NCBI GenBank assembly: GCA_947044365.1
Contig: OX345636.1
Span: forward strand, 21,492,548-21,556,547
DNA from: Petrosia ficiformis
Lineage: Eukaryota; Porifera; Demospongiae; Haplosclerida; Petrosiidae
Direction: 5' to 3'
Length of the DNA stretch: 64,000 nucleotides
Shown here: positions 59,800 to 64,000 of the stretch, one piece after another
Numbering within the stretch: position 1 is the first letter of the stretch
Layout: every line of letters starts with the position of its first letter
The notes under the pieces: generated by a model
What the model was told of the DNA's origin: nothing
Database searches by the model: none
The model's input: only the letters and a program-made list of their open reading frames with translations
Made by a program: the position numbers and the translations under genes

Positions 59800-60907
59800 C
59801 ATATAGTTAAAATGATTTGATGAGAACGTGTACTGATTTTGAATTGTGTACAAATAAAAGTTAGTAAATCCAGACATACATTATACACAATACCTTTCAT
59901 TTGTGATAACTGTTGTTTCATTTGTAAAATCAAATGAGAATTGCGTAAATCATTAGCTTGTAGTTGTGCTAGTATATATTTCTTCATGATCTCTGGTTAT
60001 TTTCTCATCAAGCTTCCTCAGTTCTCTGAGCTCTTCTTCCATCTGGTGTAGCCTATCTTCTCTTTCTTGTAGCATTTAAACTCCCTCATTATTTCTTCCT
60101 TGCCTTCCTTGAACTCATTTACCATTTCTCTCCAATTAGCTTCATATTTCTCATAAATCTCTTTTAATATCTCTGCACACTTGCTCTGTAACATCCTCTA
60201 GTAACATCATCTGCTCATCCAAAACTGTCTGGACTATTTCTTTTCTGCTTGCTTCAACCTTCTTTTGCAGCATTTCGATTTCTCCTTGTCTTGTTTCGGT
60301 TTCACTGTCTGTCTCCTCCACATATAGACACTCATTAGTAAGATGTCTCTCTTTGTCATCCAGCTCTCCCACCCATTCACACCCTTTCTCAACATTTGTA
60401 CATCTTCAATTTGGAAAGTAGACGATGTTGTTTTCTATCAAAGATAGTAGTATATTCCTATGTATTACAAGAAGGACAGGACTGTTCATTTGCTCTAGTA
60501 TGTTCTATACATGCCTGAAAATATCAAATGATTGGTTTAGTAAATTAAAAGCTGTGAAGTATGATTGAAAATCAACAAAATAAAATAACACAAAAATATT
60601 CTAAAAACATTTCATGTAAATAATGATAATAGAACTTTATGTTTTGTGTATAATATTCTGTAATGTGGCATTCCCTATTATTATTCATGTGGTATAGAAA
60701 ATGGTGAAATTGCTATGATTCAGGGTTCTTTAAATTCCTTACCTCACAAATACGAGTTCCACAACACACTAATACATGTGGTTCTCTCGCTACTAACAGA
60801 CACACTGGACAGTGAGGTAATTCTGAAGGAAAATCAAGAAATAGTTGATCTTCACATCCACAAGTTGGTAGTGATTCATGAACAGTGTTATTAGAAATAG
60901 CCATCAT
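59800..60907 (-). pseudogene. TRAF-like RING, zinc-finger and coiled-coil exons with stops
   Basis: The first exon starts at 60907 (MMAISNNTV) and encodes HCPVCLLVAREPHVLVCCG and TRICE, the first half of a RING, ending at a good donor (GAG/GTAAGG). The next exon begins after TTTTCAG near 60516 and completes the RING with ACIEHTRANEQSCPSCN. It then gives an RKQHRLLSKLKMYKC and EKGCEWVGELDDKERHL zinc-finger segment and a heptad-rich coiled coil (60151-60340, continuing below to about 59900). Two in-frame stops (TAG after CPSCNT, TGA after MYKC) and a frame change near 60075 interrupt it. Both stops are one C-to-T step from Gln or Arg codons. This order continues with the MATH exon at 54441, so this is probably the front of that gene, damaged here. 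Confidence 0.72.
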
Positions 60908-61784
60908 AGGAAGTGTAGTATACTATGACACACCCAAACTGCCTAATGTAGCTATGTATTTCACACTCTACTATTATCTAATCATAGTGTACACTCAACA
61001 TCATGAAAAGATAAACACCATCTTTACTAATATTATTTAGTACATCATAGAAATTTGAAATGTAATACTGAAATTAGTGTAACGCAAACTTCCATCAATT
61101 TAGTATTATTGAACAAGACATACATGTATACACTAAACAAAATATAAGCCGGTACAGTGAGTAACAAGTATTAATTTTCTTTTCTCTAGAAGTTAATTGT
61201 AGTCTACCTCATCTTGAAGAATCTCTGGCATTTTTGAAAATTATAAAACCATGAATTATTATAAAGTATAATCGACAACCATTATCATGATAATATAGTG
61301 TTCTCATATGAAGGTAGAGAACTGTTATATATACCCTTCTTGAATTCTCATCTCTACCCTTCTTTAAATAAAGCACTGCAGTATTGCATATATAGTCAAG
61401 ATTGCAAGTGACTATCTATGGGCTCAATTTTAAACTAAAAACTGTGATAATATACAATGCGATGTAGTTAGTTGTTCGTGAATACTTAATAAATAAAACT
61501 TCCCCTTTATGATAGTTTTCTGTCAGAAGCTTTTTATATATAATGTAGTGATGTTTCTAATCTATTTATATAATATACATTCATAAAATTAATCTTGAAA
61601 TTATGAATGACATGTCTCTTAACGAAAGCTGTCATTAATTCTATTCTTTAGTATATCCATAATTGAAATGAGTGGTAGTATTATCTGTATAATAATTATA
61701 ATGATATTATGCTTATTAATGTCAGGATAAACCTGAATATCAGGAGTATCAGGTGATCATTGTAACTATAATTCCTACACTTCA
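60908..61784. other. 5' flank of the TRAF-like gene
   Basis: AT-rich, with no exon seen. A promoter for the minus-strand gene would lie here, but no motif is decisive. Confidence 0.4.
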
Positions 61785-62135
61785 ATAATAGAATTGCTAA
61801 AATAACAAATGTATTGGTAAATACATTTACAAGGATACAACTCATACATGTTGTCATGACTGCATGATAACATAATTATATCATGTCTTATATCTCATAT
61901 TAGATGCATAAAGAAAGTCTGAAAACCTATAAGGATTTAATAAAACATCTATTAAACAGTATAAGGAGGTGAAACTGTAATTATTGGATTATAATTTGTA
62001 CAAGTACATGTACATCACCATATAGTGATAACAAACTATAGGACAGGACCAATTAAATTACAATTTTTACTTTTCCATGCAAATGTACTAACCAATAAAT
62101 TAGTTATTTTAACAATTTTATTTTTGCGCTTTAGC
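61785..62135. mobile_element. Short TIR element (MITE-like), third copy
   Basis: The left end (AATTGCTAAAATAACAAATG then TATTGGTAAATACATTT) and right end (AAATGTACTAACCAATAAAT then TTATTTTAACAATTTTATTT) are inverted repeats of about 50 bases. About 350 bases long, non-coding, related to 25782-26190 and 22912. Confidence 0.65.
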
Positions 62136-64000
62136 TCTGTCTTTTGTATACATGATTAAAATACTCTACCTAGATTAGAACACTTGCATGTAGACTGTAT
62201 GATTTTACATACAGAACATTTTGGTCAGTCAGTTAGTAGTAACAGTTATAGTATGCATCCGAATGCCACATGAAATATTATGACATCAGGCCCAATGATG
62301 TGGTGTCATCACAGTGACAATATATTCCATATGTGCATGATTAGGTATGTTATAACTGTTTGGTAAACATGAAATCAAAGCAGAAATGTATCCTTACTGT
62401 GTAGAATATTTCTTTCCAGTACTTTGGATGTTGTGGATTCACTTCCTTAAATTTCCCTAGAGCGAGTGTTTAATTGCTATCCCTAAATATTTTTCATTTT
62501 TTGAAATGTTTTTATTATTCTTGTATAATATTCACTGATTAAGAACACAAAGTAGAATATGACAGCACTCATATTGTATTACATAAATAAATGGGATATT
62601 ATGTATATTATTATAGTGTATGTACTTATAGTAAAGCAATCTAATATATATATACTAACACTTGCATATTATGTATATTACTGTATTGAGATTGCAATTT
62701 AATTCCAGGTTCTGTTTTATAATCCTAATTTAGTTGTGACCTCATTATGTTATTAACAGTTAACTTTTAATTAATAAAGTTTGGTAAGTAATAATTGAGA
62801 TTAATAATAGCTTTTCCTGGATTCAAAATTTCTGGTGAGCAATTGAAGATATGCTTTTCATCAAATTATTTTGAAGGAATGTATTGCATTTGTTCTTTGT
62901 AAATAATTTATTATTGGACTCATTGTGTATGTCTCTCATCTACACATGGAGTACTTCATTATTTATGAACTGATTAAATAGACTGTTCTCATATGACTTC
63001 ATAATAAAACCATTCCTATATCCCAAGCACTATAATGAAATAAGTCTATAATCTGTGCCTTGCACATTTCATTTAGAATAATTATAAAACATGTCGGTTA
63101 TGTTGGAATATATTCATTGTATATAAAAATTATAGTGAATATATAATTTACCAATGAAACTCAGTTTCTTGATAAAACATCTCGAGATGTTTTCATGTGC
63201 CAGTAGCCTTGTGACTGACATATCTTTCTTAAAACAATCGATTTCATTTTTCCATATCTAACGTGTTATAATAATTACAGTGTTTTATTAACATAACCAT
63301 GTTCAAATAAATGAAAATATTAACCTGATATTTGGTTCAACTCATAATATTAAATGAATTTTCTCTATGTAAATATTGTTATGTAATAACACATAGTACT
63401 ACAGTACTGAGTTATCACAGTATGACAGTTGCCATCGTAATACATTAGTAAGTATATGTACTGTTGGAGTACACAACAGACATAACATAATAGACATAAT
63501 TGAATTATAATAAAGCATGTCATCATGAATGTTAAAAAGGACATATATATTTACTAGTTACCATAATTATTATATTATTATGGTATACATGAAAATATTG
63601 ACATTTTGCTGTTGCCAAATTAAATTTTGATGATTAACGCTTTATAACCAACCCGTTGGCTTCTATAATCATCATGCATATATCAAAAGTTACATTTTCG
63701 AAGTCCTTTAACATTTTTCAATCACATTTCCACACAAGACAGTCTACTAAATTTGCTTTAAGCTGATGTAAATATTGAAGCTACATGATTAAGCATGTAA
63801 GTGATGGAATTGACAAAAACGCTAAGTATGTACATTGGCAATGACCACTGCACACTCAGCTTGCTGCTTTCCTCTGACTAACGAAGCACGATTTTGGTAT
63901 CTATGACTTACTTAGAAGGTCTTATGTCTAACTAAGTAAGTTAAAAGTCTATGTTGTGTAAAATGTGGAAGTTATGAAGGTAAGTAAAAGTGTGGTTGTT
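62136..64000. other. AT-rich stretch to the window end
   Basis: No coding exon, RNA gene or structured repeat that I can support on either strand. Confidence 0.45.

Noticed and set aside
60340..60470. Stop-codon readthrough or RNA editing to explain the two stops in the RING/zinc-finger exon
   Set aside because: A separate frame change in the coiled coil also breaks the frame, so gene decay is the simpler view. Kept only as a check under findings.

Overview
The window reads as nuclear DNA of an early-branching animal, most likely a demosponge of the Amphimedon type. It is AT-rich, genes are split by GT-AG introns often only 50-100 bases long, and the proteins are metazoan: Calx-beta, vWA, immunoglobulin, EGF and GAIN/GPS modules, a seven-helix adhesion receptor, an IgGFc-binding domain, and a TRAF-type RING/MATH gene. 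Mobile-element relics sit between and inside the genes. The organism is an inference; no species marker is visible.

1-19.1 kb (+ strand): exons encoding a large receptor. Calx-beta half-domain exons (891-2327), a von Willebrand A exon with an intact metal site (2739-3296), more Calx-beta exons (3640-5946) and a second, nearly identical set (8366-9783) come first. Then follow four Ig/EGF exons, a hormone-receptor-like exon, a GAIN domain with a cleavable GPS, and seven transmembrane helices (13809-19122). Every Calx-beta, vWA, Ig and EGF exon begins and ends in phase 1, and the summed lengths stay in frame, so one gene is possible. The 9784-13808 gap, with a tRNA-like gene and a Ty3/gypsy relic, leaves this unproven. 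A block of about 2.35 kb (1-2372) is duplicated at 7477-9828 inside the gene, introns included.

19.1-25.1 kb: accessory DNA. It holds a palindromic pair of Penelope-like 3' ends with hammerhead-ribozyme-like cores, a TIR element flanked by TTAA, and a three-unit UBR-box-like zinc protein broken by a T9 run.

25.1-35.7 kb (+): a complete single-pass receptor gene of 11 inferred exons and 948 codons: signal peptide, IgGFc-binding domain, three Calx-beta domains, one membrane helix and a short tyrosine-bearing tail. Its last two Calx-beta domains are a third copy of the module duplicated in the first gene. A 4 kb intron is filled with fold-back repeats.

36-52.5 kb: mostly decayed mobile DNA: a Ty3/gypsy integrase followed by an OTU-protease-like frame, two different reverse-transcriptase relics, a ubiquitin-protease relic, fold-back elements and repeat copies shared with 21-22 kb and with each other.

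53.9-60.9 kb (- strand): the parts of a TRAF-like gene in normal order (RING, TRAF zinc finger, coiled coil, MATH). A Ty3/gypsy relic lies between the halves and there are in-frame stops in the RING half. 61-64 kb is AT-rich with one short TIR element and no gene seen.

The two receptor genes are the functional core. Both display Calx-beta modules outside the cell, one coupled to a seven-helix adhesion receptor and the other to a short tyrosine tail. Calx-beta repeats also build sponge aggregation factors, so a role in cell-cell or self/non-self recognition is a reasonable but untested reading.
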